NCBI GenBank assembly: GCA_902806335.1
Contig: CADCWG010000014.1
Span: 1 to 64,000 of the forward strand
Direction: 5' to 3'
Length of the DNA stretch: 64,000 bases
DNA from: an uncultured Thermomicrobiales bacterium
Lineage (GTDB): Bacteria > Chloroflexota > Chloroflexia > Thermomicrobiales > UBA6265
Shown piece after piece: positions 38,308 to 48,400 of this stretch; within the stretch, counting starts at the first letter, position 1, and every line of letters begins with the position of its first letter. The position numbers were made by a program, and so were the translations under genes. The notes beneath the pieces were generated by a model. That model saw nothing but the letters and a program-made list of their open reading frames with translations. It ran no database searches and was not told the DNA's origin.

Positions 38308-39892
38308 CGGCCGCGAGCCCTATCGGTACCCCGTCGAACCCCGCCCGCTCCGTGCCCGGTTGTCCCGTCACGCCGGCCATCAGGAGCCCGAGCTGCTCGT
38401 GGTCGGCCGTGGCCGACTCGACCTCCCCGACGACGCGACCCTCGAAGAGGACGGCGATCCGGTCGCTCAGCGCGAGCAACTCGTCCAGGTCCTCCGAGAT
38501 CAGCAGGGTCGCCGCGCCCGCCGCGCGCTGCTCGCGGAGCAGGCGGTGGATAGTCTCGGTGGCACCGACGTCGACGCCGCGGGCGGGGTGGACGGCGACG
38601 ACGAGCCGTGGCCGGCCGTCGAGCTCCCGCCCGAGCAGCAGCTTCTGCTGGTTGCCGCCGGAGAGCCGGCCCGCCGGCGTCGATCGACCCGGCGCCTGGA
38701 CATCGTTCGCGTCCAGGAGGCGATCGGTGAAGCGGGCGATCGCCCGCCCGGCGAGCAGCGGACCTCGGGTCAGGGGACGGACGCGGTAGCCGCGCAGGAT
38801 CGCGTTCGCCGCCAGGTCCAGACCCCCGACGAGCCCCGTCGCCAGGCGGTCCTCGGGGATGTGGGCGACCCCGGCGGCGGCGACCGCCCGGGGCGAGCGG
38901 TTGGTCAGGTCCTGGCCGCCGATCACGACCCGGCCAGCGGTCGCGCGGCGCAGTCCCGTGACCACCTCGGCGAGCTCGCGCTGGCCGTTGCCCGCCACGC
39001 CGGCGATGCCGAGGCTCTCACCCGCGCCAACCCGGAGGTCGACCCCGTCCAGCGCGGGGCGCCCCCGGTCGCCCTCGGCGCGGAGCCCGACGACCTCGAG
39101 GACGGTCTCCCGCGCCGGGGTGCCCGCGGTCGGCGTCAGCCGACGGTCTTCGGGCAGCAGCTCTCGCCCGACCATCAGGCGGGCCAGCGATCGGCGGTCG
39201 GTCGCTGCGGCGTCGACGGTGCCCACTGAGCGGCCGCGACGAAGGACGGTGACCTGGTCGGCCAGGGCCAGCACCTCGTCGAGCTTGTGGGAGATGAAGA
39301 CGACGCAGAGGCCCTCGTCGGCCAGTCCGCGCAGCGCCGCCGCGAGGCCGGCCGCCTCCCGCGGGGTGAGGACCGCCGTCGGCTCGTCGAGGATCAGGAT
39401 CCGCGCGCCCCGGTGGAGGACGCGGAGGATCTCGACCCGCTGCTGCTCGCCGACCGAGAGCTGCCAGATCCGGGCGCGGGGGTCGACCCGCAACCCGTGC
39501 CGCTCGCCGAGCGCGTCGAGCTCCCGCTCGACGGTCGACGTGTCGAGCCGGAACCCCTGGCCCTGACGCCCCAGGAGGACGTTCTCGGCGACGGTCAGCG
39601 AGTCGACCAGCGTGAAGTGCTGGTGGACCATCCCGATCCCGGCGTCGATGGCGTCGCGGGGGGAGCGGAAGCGGACCGGCCGACCGTCGATCGCGACCGT
39701 GCCTGTGTCCGGGCGGTAGAGGCCGGTGAGCACGCTCATCAGGGTGCTCTTGCCGGCGCCGTTCTCGCCGACGAGCGCGTGCACCTCTCCCGACCGCGCG
39801 GCGAAGTCGACGCCGGCGTTGGCCACGACCTCCCCGAAGCGCTTCGTGATCCCCCGCATCTCCACCGCGGGTGGGGCGGCGTCCCTCGTCAT
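38300..39892 (-). CDS. ABC transporter ATP-binding protein with two ATPase modules
   Basis: MRGITKRFGEVVANAGVDFAARSGEVHALVGENGAGKSTLMSVLTG, LSVGEQQRVEILRVLHRGARILILDEPTAVLT, second module with LSGGNQQKLLLGRELDGRPRLVVAVHPARGVDVGA. Confidence 0.96.
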   Translation of the reverse strand: MTRDAAPPAVEMRGITKRFGEVVANAGVDFAARSGEVHALVGENGAGKSTLMSVLTGLYRPDTGTVAIDGRPVRFRSPRDAIDAGIGMVHQHFTLVDSLTVAENVLLGRQGQGFRLDTSTVERELDALGERHGLRVDPRARIWQLSVGEQQRVEILRVLHRGARILILDEPTAVLTPREAAGLAAALRGLADEGLCVVFISHKLDEVLALADQVTVLRRGRSVGTVDAAATDRRSLARLMVGRELLPEDRRLTPTAGTPARETVLEVVGLRAEGDRGRPALDGVDLRVGAGESLGIAGVAGNGQRELAEVVTGLRRATAGRVVIGGQDLTNRSPRAVAAAGVAHIPEDRLATGLVGGLDLAANAILRGYRVRPLTRGPLLAGRAIARFTDRLLDANDVQAPGRSTPAGRLSGGNQQKLLLGRELDGRPRLVVAVHPARGVDVGATETIHRLLREQRAAGAATLLISEDLDELLALSDRIAVLFEGRVVGEVESATADHEQLGLLMAGVTGQPGTERAGFDGVPIGLAADG

Positions 39893-39934
39893 GCGGTCCC
39901 CGGTGGTGGACTGGCCGCGGTCGCGCTGGGGCCG

Positions 39935-41119
39935 CTACGGAGCCGGGTCGCCCTCGACGCCCTGGACGAACCAGTTCATGTCGGTCCCGAGCAGCTGCTC
40001 GGCGGTGAGGGCGGTACCCGCCGGTACCTTCTCTGCTCCGGCCTGGTCGAGGATCGGGCCGGTGAAGATCGTGAAGATGTCCTTCTCACCGGCCTTGAAC
40101 CGGGCGATCTCCGCCTCGGCCTCGGCGCGCACGGCCTCGGGCACCATCGGTCCGATCGGCGCGAGGTCGACGGTGCCGTCCTTCCAGCCGCCCCAGTACT
40201 GGCCCGCCTCCCAGCTGCCGGCCTGGACCTGCTGGACCGTCTGGACGTAGAAGCCGCCCCAGGTCCAGATCGGCCCGGTCAGCACCGCCTGGGGAGCGAG
40301 CGGGGCCATGTCGGCGTTGTAGCCGACCGCGAGGCGGCCCCGGTCCTGGGCGGCCTGGGCGATGCCCGCGGAGTCCTGGTGCTGGGCGAGTACGTCGGCG
40401 CCGCGGTCGAGGAGGGCTTCGGCGGCCGCCCGCTCTTTAGGGGGGTCGAACCAGGTGTTGGTCCAGATGACCTCGACCGTTGCCGCCGGGTTGGCGGCGC
40501 GGACCCCGAGCGCGAAGGCGTTGATGCCGCGGATCACCTCGGGGATCGGAAAGGCGGCCACGTAACCGAGCCGGTTGGCGGTGCTCATCCGGCCCGCGAT
40601 CAGGCCGGAGACGTAGCGCGGCTCCTCGATCTTGCCGAAGCCGGTGCCCACGTTCTCGGCGGTCTTGTAGCCGGAGATGTGGACGAAGACCGTGTCTGGA
40701 AAGTCCTCGGCGACGCTGATCGTCGGCTCCATGTAGCCGAAGGAGGTCGTGAAGACCACCTTCGCGCCGTCCTGGGCGAAGCCACGGATCACCCGCTCGG
40801 CGTCACCCGGGTTCTCCGGCACGTTCTCCTGGTAGACCGTCTCGACGTTCGGCATCTGCTGGGAGAGGAACAGGCGGCCCTGGTCGTGGGCGTAGGTCCA
40901 GCCGAGGTCACCGACGGGGCCAACGTAGACGAACGCGACCTTGATCGGCGGGCCCGCCGCCGGGGAGGCGTCCTGGGCCCGCGCGTCCCGCGGGCCGAGT
41001 CCGACGGCGAGGGCGAGGCTGGCCGTCGCCGCGCCGCGGAGCAGGTCGCGCCGCGACTGGCGCGCGGCACTTGCCGTCGAGGTCACGTCCCGGTCCGAGC
41101 CAGCCGCCACGTCGCCCAT
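39935..41119 (-). CDS. BMP-family substrate-binding protein with Tat-like signal
   Basis: SRRDLLRGAATASLALAVGLG signal; KVAFVYVGPVGDLGWTYAHDQGR; VVFTTSFGYMEPT; SD-like GGGAGG before ATG 41119. Confidence 0.9.
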   Translation of the reverse strand: MGDVAAGSDRDVTSTASAARQSRRDLLRGAATASLALAVGLGPRDARAQDASPAAGPPIKVAFVYVGPVGDLGWTYAHDQGRLFLSQQMPNVETVYQENVPENPGDAERVIRGFAQDGAKVVFTTSFGYMEPTISVAEDFPDTVFVHISGYKTAENVGTGFGKIEEPRYVSGLIAGRMSTANRLGYVAAFPIPEVIRGINAFALGVRAANPAATVEVIWTNTWFDPPKERAAAEALLDRGADVLAQHQDSAGIAQAAQDRGRLAVGYNADMAPLAPQAVLTGPIWTWGGFYVQTVQQVQAGSWEAGQYWGGWKDGTVDLAPIGPMVPEAVRAEAEAEIARFKAGEKDIFTIFTGPILDQAGAEKVPAGTALTAEQLLGTDMNWFVQGVEGDPAP

Positions 41120-41288
41120 CGTCGCCTCCCTCACCATCGCGTCCATCGTCAGACGTGTCGCCGCGCCCCCGTCCGGTCGGCAGTCGTCACCGACGCTCTG
41201 CCAGACGGGATCCTGGCGCGGTCTCCCTCGGGTTCCCGGCGTCGGGCCGCCGCGCCCGCCAGCCACGGCGCGCGGATCGGCCCCGGCG

Positions 41289-43637
41289 TCAGCTCCCGTC
41301 GTCGCTGCTGGTCGCGGGCGAGGGTGTACGGACTCTAGCAGACGTGCCGGGGGAGTCGTCTAGGGCGAATTGCACACGTTCGGGGGTGAAAGGTTGGTCG
41401 GTCAGCCAAACGCCGACCGCGTCGTGGATCGCGGCGGCGACGGCGGGGAGGAACGGCACTAGCGGCAGCTCGGCCATCCCCCGGGCACCGAACGGGCCGT
41501 TCGGGTCGGCCGTCTCGAGGACGAGGGGCACGATCTCGTCCGGGACGTCGAGCGCGGTCGGGAGGAGGTAGTCGTCCCAGGTCCGGGTGAGGACGAAGCC
41601 GTCGGCCATCCGGAAGTCTTCGAGCAGCGCGTAGCCGAGCGCCTGGGCGACCCCGCCCTCGACCTGACCCTCGATCGCCCGCGGGTTGATCGCTCGCCCG
41701 ACGTCGTGGGCGCTGACGACGCCGAGCACGCGGACCACCCCCGTCGCGGGGTCGACCTCGACCTCGACCGCCTGGGCGGCGTAGCCGTAGCAGTAGTTTG
41801 GGGTTCCCTCCCCCGTGATCGGATCGAGCGGGGTGGTGGCCGGCGGCCGGTAGGTGACGGTCGCCTCGACCCGCTCGTCGTCCGTTTCGGGCCACTTCGC
41901 CCGGGCGGCGGCCACGGCGTCGTGGACGGCTCGGCCCGCGACTAGCGTCAGCCGGGAAGCGGAAGCGCTGCCGGCGTCCGGCGCCTCGGCGCTGTCGTCG
42001 GCGACCAGCGCGACCGCCGCGAGCGGCAGGCGGAGCCCGTCGGCGGCGATCTGGCGCAGGGCGAGGTGGACACCCTGGCCGACGTCGGCCGCGCCGATCC
42101 GGACGGTCGCCCGCTCGACCTCGCCGCGGCCGTAGAGCTCGACGGTGGCGGTCGCCCGCTCGGGGAACCCGAAGGAGTAGCCGAGGTTCTTGATCCCGCA
42201 GGCGATCCCCACCCCCCGCCGCGGCCGTTTCCGGGCTATGCCATCGGTGCCGGCCGACGGCACAGCCTCTCCGGCCTGACGGGGAGCGGAGGACGCACCC
42301 GGGACGCGACCGAGCCCATCCCAGCCGATGCCGAACCGGCGCCGTGCTTCGGCGGCGCAGGCCTCGAGTGTCGCCAGGGCGCCGACGCCCGCCGGCAGCG
42401 GCCGCCCGGTCGGCTCGAGGTCGCCTTCCCGGTAGAGGTTGCGCTGGCGGAACGCGACCGGGTCGTCGCCGATCGCCTCGGCGAGGCGAGCGACCATCGA
42501 CTCGGCCGCGAACTGGGCCTGCGGCGCGCCGAAGCCGCGGAACGCCCCGGTCGGCACGTTGTTCGTCAGCACCGCCCGGCCGTGGAGAGCTACGTTCGGC
42601 ACCCGATAGGCGCCGGTCAGCAGGAGCGTCGCGGCCTTGACGACCTCCTGGCTGGTCGACGCGTAGGCCCCGGCGTCGGCGGTCAGGTCGGCCTCGACGC
42701 CACGGATCCGCCCGTCGCCGTCGACGCCCCAGCGCGCGCGGATGGACATGGGGTGGCGCTTCGGGTGGCCGAGCATCGACTCGGTGCGGTCCCAGACCAG
42801 CGCGACCGGGCGCCGCAGCGTCCAGGCGGCGAGCGCGAGCAGGGGCTGGACCGTGAGGTCCTCCCGCCCGCCAAAGGCGCCGCCGATCGCGGCGTAGCGG
42901 ATCACGACCTGCTCGTCGGGGAGGCCAAGGGTGCTGGCGACCTCGCGGCGGTCGTCGTGGGCCCACTGTCCGGCCGTCTCGACGACGACGCGCCCGTCGT
43001 CCTCGACCCAGGCGACCCCGGCCTCGGGCTGGAGAAAGGCGTGCTCCTGCCAGGTCGTGGTGAAGGTGGCCTCGAGCACCGTCGCCGCCCCGGCGAGCGC
43101 CCCGGCGGCGTCGCCCCGCCGGATCCGCACCTCGGTCAGCAGGTTCCCGTCCGGCCGCCCGGGCTGAACCAGCGGCGTGCCGGGGGCAAGCGCCGTGGCC
43201 GGGTCGGCGACGACGGGCAGGTCCTCGTAGGTGACCTCGACGAGGCGTGCACCCGTGGCGGCCGCCTCCCGCGTCTCGGCGGCGACGAGCGCGACGCGCT
43301 CGCCGACCCAGCGGACGACGCCTTCCGCCAGCACCGGCTGGTCGTCCTCGATCAGGCCGAAGCGGTTGCGTGGGACGTCGGCGGCGGTCAGGACCGCGAC
43401 CACCCCCGGGTGGGCCAGGGCGGGACGCGCGTCGACCCCGAGGATCCGGGCGTGTGGCCGCCCGGCGAGCACCGCCCACAGGTGGAGTTGGCCGGGGCGG
43501 GAGAGGTCGCCCGGGTAACGAGCGGCGCCGGTGACCTTGGCGAGCGCGTCGGGGCGCGGCGGCGACGTGCCGACGACGTCTCGCGGCGCCGGCGGCATCC
43601 CGGCGCGCCGGTGTCCGAGGGTAAGCATTCCCATCAC
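41289..43637 (-). CDS. Xanthine dehydrogenase-type molybdopterin-binding large subunit
   Basis: VTGAARYPGDLSRPGQLHLWAVLAGRPHARIL, AIGGAFGGREDLTVQPLLALAAW, TGAFRGFGAPQAQFAAESMVARLAEAIG, HDVGRAINPRAIEGQVEGGVAQALGYALLED. Confidence 0.93.
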   Translation of the reverse strand: MMGMLTLGHRRAGMPPAPRDVVGTSPPRPDALAKVTGAARYPGDLSRPGQLHLWAVLAGRPHARILGVDARPALAHPGVVAVLTAADVPRNRFGLIEDDQPVLAEGVVRWVGERVALVAAETREAAATGARLVEVTYEDLPVVADPATALAPGTPLVQPGRPDGNLLTEVRIRRGDAAGALAGAATVLEATFTTTWQEHAFLQPEAGVAWVEDDGRVVVETAGQWAHDDRREVASTLGLPDEQVVIRYAAIGGAFGGREDLTVQPLLALAAWTLRRPVALVWDRTESMLGHPKRHPMSIRARWGVDGDGRIRGVEADLTADAGAYASTSQEVVKAATLLLTGAYRVPNVALHGRAVLTNNVPTGAFRGFGAPQAQFAAESMVARLAEAIGDDPVAFRQRNLYREGDLEPTGRPLPAGVGALATLEACAAEARRRFGIGWDGLGRVPGASSAPRQAGEAVPSAGTDGIARKRPRRGVGIACGIKNLGYSFGFPERATATVELYGRGEVERATVRIGAADVGQGVHLALRQIAADGLRLPLAAVALVADDSAEAPDAGSASASRLTLVAGRAVHDAVAAARAKWPETDDERVEATVTYRPPATTPLDPITGEGTPNYCYGYAAQAVEVEVDPATGVVRVLGVVSAHDVGRAINPRAIEGQVEGGVAQALGYALLEDFRMADGFVLTRTWDDYLLPTALDVPDEIVPLVLETADPNGPFGARGMAELPLVPFLPAVAAAIHDAVGVWLTDQPFTPERVQFALDDSPGTSARVRTPSPATSSDDGS

Positions 43638-45100
43638 CGGCGGCTATCCCCGGCAGGCAGAACGTCGTGCCCGTGGCTGACTGGGCCGCCCGGTCCGGCG
43701 CCGCCGGCCTGACCGGCCGCGACCACGGCGTCGACGACCTTGCGGTAGCCGGTGCAGCGGCAGATGTTGCCCGCGAGCGCCTGCCGCACCGTGGTCCGGT
43801 CGGGGCTGGGGTCGGTCGCCAGCAGACCCGCGGCGGCCATCAGCAGTCCCGGCGTGCAGTAGCCGCACTGGACCGCGCCGTGCTCGACGAAGGCACGCTG
43901 GAGCGGGTGGAGCCCATCGTCGGCGGCCCCAGGGGACGACCCGGCCAGGCCCTCGACCGTGACGACCGGGACCCCGTGGGCCTGCGCCGCGGGGACGAGG
44001 CAGCTCAGGACCGCCCGGCCGCCGAGCAGGACCGTGCAGGCGCCGCAGCGGCCGTGGGCACAGCCGTTCTTGGTGCCGGTCAGCCCGAGGTCCTCCCGCA
44101 GCGCGTCGAGCAGCGTCCTGGTGCCGGCACCCGCCAGCGTTCGCGCTTGGCCGTTGACGACGGTGTCGACGCTGCCGTCGTAGGGCGCGAGCGCCGCCGG
44201 TCGCGCCGTGGGCCGCCCAAGCCGAGGCGGAGCGGCCGGCGCGGCGGCGTGTCCCTTCGCCAGGTCGGCGAGCGCGCGCGTCGCGAGCGCCGCCAGCACG
44301 CGCCGCCGGTACCGCTCCGTACCCCGGAGGTCGTCGCCCGCGGGCACGGCGGCCGCCATGTGGTCGGCCACGACGTCGGCGCGTTCGCGACTGAGGGGAC
44401 CGCCGACGAGCGACGCCTCGGCGGCGGGCACCCGCACCGCGAGGGGACCCGGCCCGCCGACGGCCACCCGCGCGTCGACCACGAGTTCGCCGTCGAACGC
44501 GAGCAACACGGCGAGGTTGGCGACCGAGGTCGTCGCCGCGGCGCGGAGCCCGAGCCGCAGGAAACGCCCCCGCCAGGACGCCCCGAGCATTGGCACCCGG
44601 ACGCCGACGATCAACGCTCCGGGGCGAAGCGGCGGGCGCGCCGCGGCCGCCAGGTCGGCGACCGGCAGGACCCGTTGGCCGCCGCTGGAGGCGACGATCG
44701 CCCGGGCGCCGAGCGCGACCAGCGGGGTCGTCGGGTCCCGGACGGGGTACCGGGCCACCAGGCTCCCAACGAGTGTCGCCCGGCTCCGGACCAGCGGCGA
44801 GCCGACGCCGGCGCAGGCTTCGGCGAGCGGCGCGGCCCGCTCCCGGACGAGGGGCGCCGACGCGACATCGTCGTGGGTGACTAGGGCCCCGATGAGCAGG
44901 GCATCGCCGTCGGCGCGGATCCCTCCGAGGTCGGGCAGCCGGCCGAGGTCGACCAGTTCGGCGCGAGGCGGCAGCGCGCCACGCCGGGCGTCGATCAGCA
45001 CGCCCGTCCCCCCGGCGACGGGCACGCCACGCGGCCCGAGCATGGTGAGCAGGTCGAGGGCGTCGCCGAGGTCAGTGGGCTGGTGGAAGGTGTCCCACAT
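43634..45100 (-). CDS. Xanthine dehydrogenase-type FAD-binding domain fused N-terminal to a [2Fe-2S] domain
   Basis: N-terminal FAD domain (VAGGTGVLIDARRG...LVDLGRLPDLGGI...VGSPLVRSRATLVGSLVARYPVRD), then NGCAHGRCGACTVLLGGRAVLSC and [18 protein letters not shown]...GNICRCTGYRKVVDAV; start 45100 or 45163. Confidence 0.93.
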   Translation of the reverse strand: MWDTFHQPTDLGDALDLLTMLGPRGVPVAGGTGVLIDARRGALPPRAELVDLGRLPDLGGIRADGDALLIGALVTHDDVASAPLVRERAAPLAEACAGVGSPLVRSRATLVGSLVARYPVRDPTTPLVALGARAIVASSGGQRVLPVADLAAAARPPLRPGALIVGVRVPMLGASWRGRFLRLGLRAAATTSVANLAVLLAFDGELVVDARVAVGGPGPLAVRVPAAEASLVGGPLSRERADVVADHMAAAVPAGDDLRGTERYRRRVLAALATRALADLAKGHAAAPAAPPRLGRPTARPAALAPYDGSVDTVVNGQARTLAGAGTRTLLDALREDLGLTGTKNGCAHGRCGACTVLLGGRAVLSCLVPAAQAHGVPVVTVEGLAGSSPGAADDGLHPLQRAFVEHGAVQCGYCTPGLLMAAAGLLATDPSPDRTTVRQALAGNICRCTGYRKVVDAVVAAGQAGGAGPGGPVSHGHDVLPAGDSRR

Positions 45101-45215
45101 GGTGTTTGTTCTCGCGATCTCCGCCTCCGCCAACAATCCTCGGGCGGAGGCCCGTTGGACCACGGCGGCCCAAGGCGATTCGGATCGGCGGGCCGTGGGC
45201 GAGGGGCGGCGCGGA

Positions 45216-47942
45216 TCAGGCCGACTGGCGACGGTCCGGTCGGAGCAGGCGACCGATTGGCGGTCCGACCGGCTCGTTCTTGCGGGCGACGGTGATGCCG
45301 CGGAGGACCGTGCGAACCACCCGACCGCGGAACCGGGTCCCGACGAACGGGCTCAGGCGGTGCCGCGACCGGAGGTCCTCGGCCGTGAGATCCCACGCGG
45401 CGCCGAGGTCGACGAGGGCGAAGTCGGCGTCCTGGCCGACGGCGAGCGCACCCTTGCCCGGGAGACAGAAGCGGCGGGCGGCGGCGCCGGACGTGAGGGA
45501 GGCGATGGCGCGGAGCGGGAGCCTACGGCCGTGGTGCCCGGCCGTCAACAGCGCCGGCAGCAGCGTCTGGCAGCCGCCGATGCCACCCCAGGCGGCGAAC
45601 CAGTCGCGACCCGCCTTGAGATCGGCCGGCGACGGGGAGTGGTCGGAGGCGACCCAGTCGATGTCGCCGGCCGCCAGCGCCGCCCAGAGCGCCGCGACCT
45701 CCGCGGCGGGGCGGAGCGGGGGGGCGCACTTGGCGAGCGTGCCGAGGCGCACCGCGTCGTCTTCGTCCAGCAGGAGGTAGTGGGGGCAGGTCTCGCAGGT
45801 GACGTCGACCCCGCGAGCCCGCGCGGCGGCGACGAGCGCGACGCCGGCGCCGGTGCTGACGTGGACGACGTGGAGCGCGCAGCCGGTCTCCTCGGCCAGC
45901 GCGATCGCCCTCGCGATCGCCGTGATCTCGGCCTCCGCCGGCCGCGACGCCCCGTAGTCCCGGGCGCCCGTCCGGCCGGCGGCGACAGCCGCCGCCGCGA
46001 GCCGGCGCGTGAGGCCGTCGTCTTCAGCGTGGACGGCGACGGGCATCCCGAGGCGGGCGGCGCGCTCCATCCCGCGGTGGAGCGTGCGCTCGTCGGCCGC
46101 CGGAAACTCGGGCACGCCGCTGTCGGACATGAAGGCCTTGAAGCCGACCACGCCCCGCTCGGCCAGTTCGTCCAGGCGGTCGAGGTCGCCGGGGACCAGC
46201 CCGCCCCAGAGCGCGAGGTCGATCCGGGCGCCGCCCGCGATGGCCGCCGCCTTGGCGTCGAAGGCCGCCCCGTCCACCGTCGGCGGGAGGCTGTTGAGCG
46301 GCATGTCGCAGGCGGTCGTCGCCCCGCCCGCCGCCAGCGCGGCGGTGCCCGGCGAGATGCCTTCCCAGTCGGCCCGACCGGGGTCGTTCAGGTGGACGTG
46401 GGCGTCGACAACGCCGGGGAAGACGTGGAGGCCCGACGCGTCCACCTCCTCGCGCGCCGGCCCGGCGAGGTCGGGTCCAAGCGCAATCACCCGGCCGTCG
46501 AGCGCGGCGAGGTCGCCCCGCACCGTGCGGTCGGCCAGGACGAGCGTGCCGCCGCGGACGAGCAGGTCGAAGGTCGCCATGCGGGGCTCCGGTGGTCGGC
46601 GAGGGCTGGTTGACGGGGCGCGGCCGCGTCGGGGCGCCGCGGCGAGGTCGGCGAGGAAGCGGTCGGCGACGCCGAGCGCGATGGCGATGTCGGGCGTTGC
46701 GACGTGCTCGGCGGGATGGTGGCTGACACCCCCGGCGCAGCGGACGAAGAGCATCGCGACCGGGCAGATCCCCGCGAGGGCGACCGCGTCGTGGCCGGCA
46801 CCGCTCGGCAGCCGGTGGGCCGGGAGCCCGAGGGACGTCACCGCCGCGGCGAGGCGGTCGGTGAGCCCGGGGTCGCAGGCGACGGCCGGGGCCCGCTGGA
46901 CGACCTCCCACGCCACCGCCACCGCGCGCCGATCCCCGATCGCGCGGGCGGCCTCCCGGAGCGTGGCGACGAGCGTCTCCCGCCCCCGGTCGTCGGGGGC
47001 ACGCGCGTCGAGAGTCAGCGCGACGGAGCCGGGCACCACGTTGCTCGCCCCCGGCGCGACGGCGAGTTGGCCGACCGTCGCGACCAGACCGCGGTCGGCG
47101 CCGTCGGCGGCGGCGGTCTCCACCGCGAGCACAAACTCGGCGGCGGCGCAGAGCGCGTCGCGGCGGGAGCCCATCGGGACCGTCCCCGCGTGGCCGGCCT
47201 CCCCGGCGAAGCGGACCGCGATCCGGCTCTGGCCGGCGATCGCCGAGACCACCCCGACCGGTGCCCCGAGCCGCTCGAGCACGGGGCCCTGCTCCAGGTG
47301 GACCTCGACGTAGCCGATGATGCCCGCCGGTTCGCGCCGGGCCGTCGCCAGCCCAGCCGGAGACGGGTCCCCGCCGTAGTCCCGGATCGCCTCCGCCACC
47401 GACCGGCCCGAGGCGTCCTCGAGCGCCAGCATCGCCGCGTCGATGGTGCCGGCGAGCGCGCGGCTGCCGAGATACGCCGACCGGAACCGGAGTCCCTCCT
47501 CGTCGGCGAACGCCACGACCTCGACCGCGAACGGGCGCCTCACGTCGAGGCGGAGGCGCTCGACGGCGGCGATCGCGAGAAGGACGCCGAGCGCGCCGTC
47601 GAACCGGCCGGCGTCGCGGACGGTGTCGAGGTGGCTCCCCAGGAGAAGTGTCGGCGCGGCCGCCCCGGCGGGGTCACCCGCGTCGACCCGTCCGATCAAG
47701 TTGCCGACCGTGTCGCGCCGGGTCGCCATGCCGGCGGCGCCCATCCAGGCGGCGACCATGTCCCGGGCGGCGCGCAGGGCCGGGCCGCCGTAGGGCCGCG
47801 ACAGGCGGCCCGGCTCGTCGCTCAGCGCCGCCAGCGCTTCGCACCGGGCCGCGACCATTTCGGCGCGGGCGGACGTGTCCCCGGGCCCAGCCGCTTCCGG
47901 CGGCGGATCGGTCCGCGTCACGACGGGAAGCTCACGAGCCAC
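45216..47942 (-). CDS. Fused allantoate amidohydrolase-type M20 hydrolase (N-term) and allantoinase (C-term)
   Basis: M20 part TLLLGSHLDTVRDAGRFDGALGVLLAIAAVE, AFADEEGLRFRSAYLGSRAL, EVHLEQGPVLE, SGAGHDAVALAGICPVAMLFVRCAGGVSHHPAEH; linker RRGRAPSTSPRRPPEPR; allantoinase part MATFDLLVRGGTLVLADR...GLHVFPGVVDAHVHLNDPGRADWEGISPGTAALAAGGATTACDMPLNS. No stop between the domains. Confidence 0.9.
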   Translation of the reverse strand: MARELPVVTRTDPPPEAAGPGDTSARAEMVAARCEALAALSDEPGRLSRPYGGPALRAARDMVAAWMGAAGMATRRDTVGNLIGRVDAGDPAGAAAPTLLLGSHLDTVRDAGRFDGALGVLLAIAAVERLRLDVRRPFAVEVVAFADEEGLRFRSAYLGSRALAGTIDAAMLALEDASGRSVAEAIRDYGGDPSPAGLATARREPAGIIGYVEVHLEQGPVLERLGAPVGVVSAIAGQSRIAVRFAGEAGHAGTVPMGSRRDALCAAAEFVLAVETAAADGADRGLVATVGQLAVAPGASNVVPGSVALTLDARAPDDRGRETLVATLREAARAIGDRRAVAVAWEVVQRAPAVACDPGLTDRLAAAVTSLGLPAHRLPSGAGHDAVALAGICPVAMLFVRCAGGVSHHPAEHVATPDIAIALGVADRFLADLAAAPRRGRAPSTSPRRPPEPRMATFDLLVRGGTLVLADRTVRGDLAALDGRVIALGPDLAGPAREEVDASGLHVFPGVVDAHVHLNDPGRADWEGISPGTAALAAGGATTACDMPLNSLPPTVDGAAFDAKAAAIAGGARIDLALWGGLVPGDLDRLDELAERGVVGFKAFMSDSGVPEFPAADERTLHRGMERAARLGMPVAVHAEDDGLTRRLAAAAVAAGRTGARDYGASRPAEAEITAIARAIALAEETGCALHVVHVSTGAGVALVAAARARGVDVTCETCPHYLLLDEDDAVRLGTLAKCAPPLRPAAEVAALWAALAAGDIDWVASDHSPSPADLKAGRDWFAAWGGIGGCQTLLPALLTAGHHGRRLPLRAIASLTSGAAARRFCLPGKGALAVGQDADFALVDLGAAWDLTAEDLRSRHRLSPFVGTRFRGRVVRTVLRGITVARKNEPVGPPIGRLLRPDRRQSA

Positions 47943-48324
47943 GGTAGGTCGAATAGGCCCAGGGCGAGACGAGCAGCGGCACGTGATAGTGCGCCGCGTC
48001 GGCGACCCCGAAGCGGACCACGACGTCGCCGAGGAAGGGGGGATCCGACACGGCAATGTCGTGGGCGGCGAAGTAGGCGCCGACCCTGAAGGTTAGCTCG
48101 TAGATGCCGGGCTGGAGGCCCTCCGGGGCCAGTGTCCCACGGGAGATCCGCCCGTCGCCGTCGGTCTCCGCCCGGCCGATCGGCGAGCGCCGCCAGCCGA
48201 CCGGGGAGCCGTCATCCCCGCCGGGGAAGACGCGGGCGAGGGCCACCTCGACGCCGGCGGCGGGGCGACCGGCCGCGGTGTCGAGCACGTGGGTCGAGAC
48301 GGTCGCGGTTCGGTGCTCAACCAT
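47932..48324 (-). CDS. 5-hydroxyisourate hydrolase (transthyretin-like)
   Basis: STHVLDTAAGRPAAGVEVALAR ... GIYELTFRVGAYFA ... FGVADAAHYHVPLLVSPWAYSTYRGS C-terminal motif. Confidence 0.96.
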   Translation of the reverse strand: MVEHRTATVSTHVLDTAAGRPAAGVEVALARVFPGGDDGSPVGWRRSPIGRAETDGDGRISRGTLAPEGLQPGIYELTFRVGAYFAAHDIAVSDPPFLGDVVVRFGVADAAHYHVPLLVSPWAYSTYRGS

Positions 48325-48400
48325 CAGTGAGGCTGGCCGTCGCCACGGCCGCCGTCGGGCCGGCCGAGCGCCGTGACGCGTGGCGGATCGCCCCGGCCCG

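Noticed and set aside
39287-46613. Long plus-strand ORFs (683 aa, 801 aa, 548 aa) across the purine operon
   Set aside because: Shadow frames of minus-strand ABC, XDH and AllCB genes.
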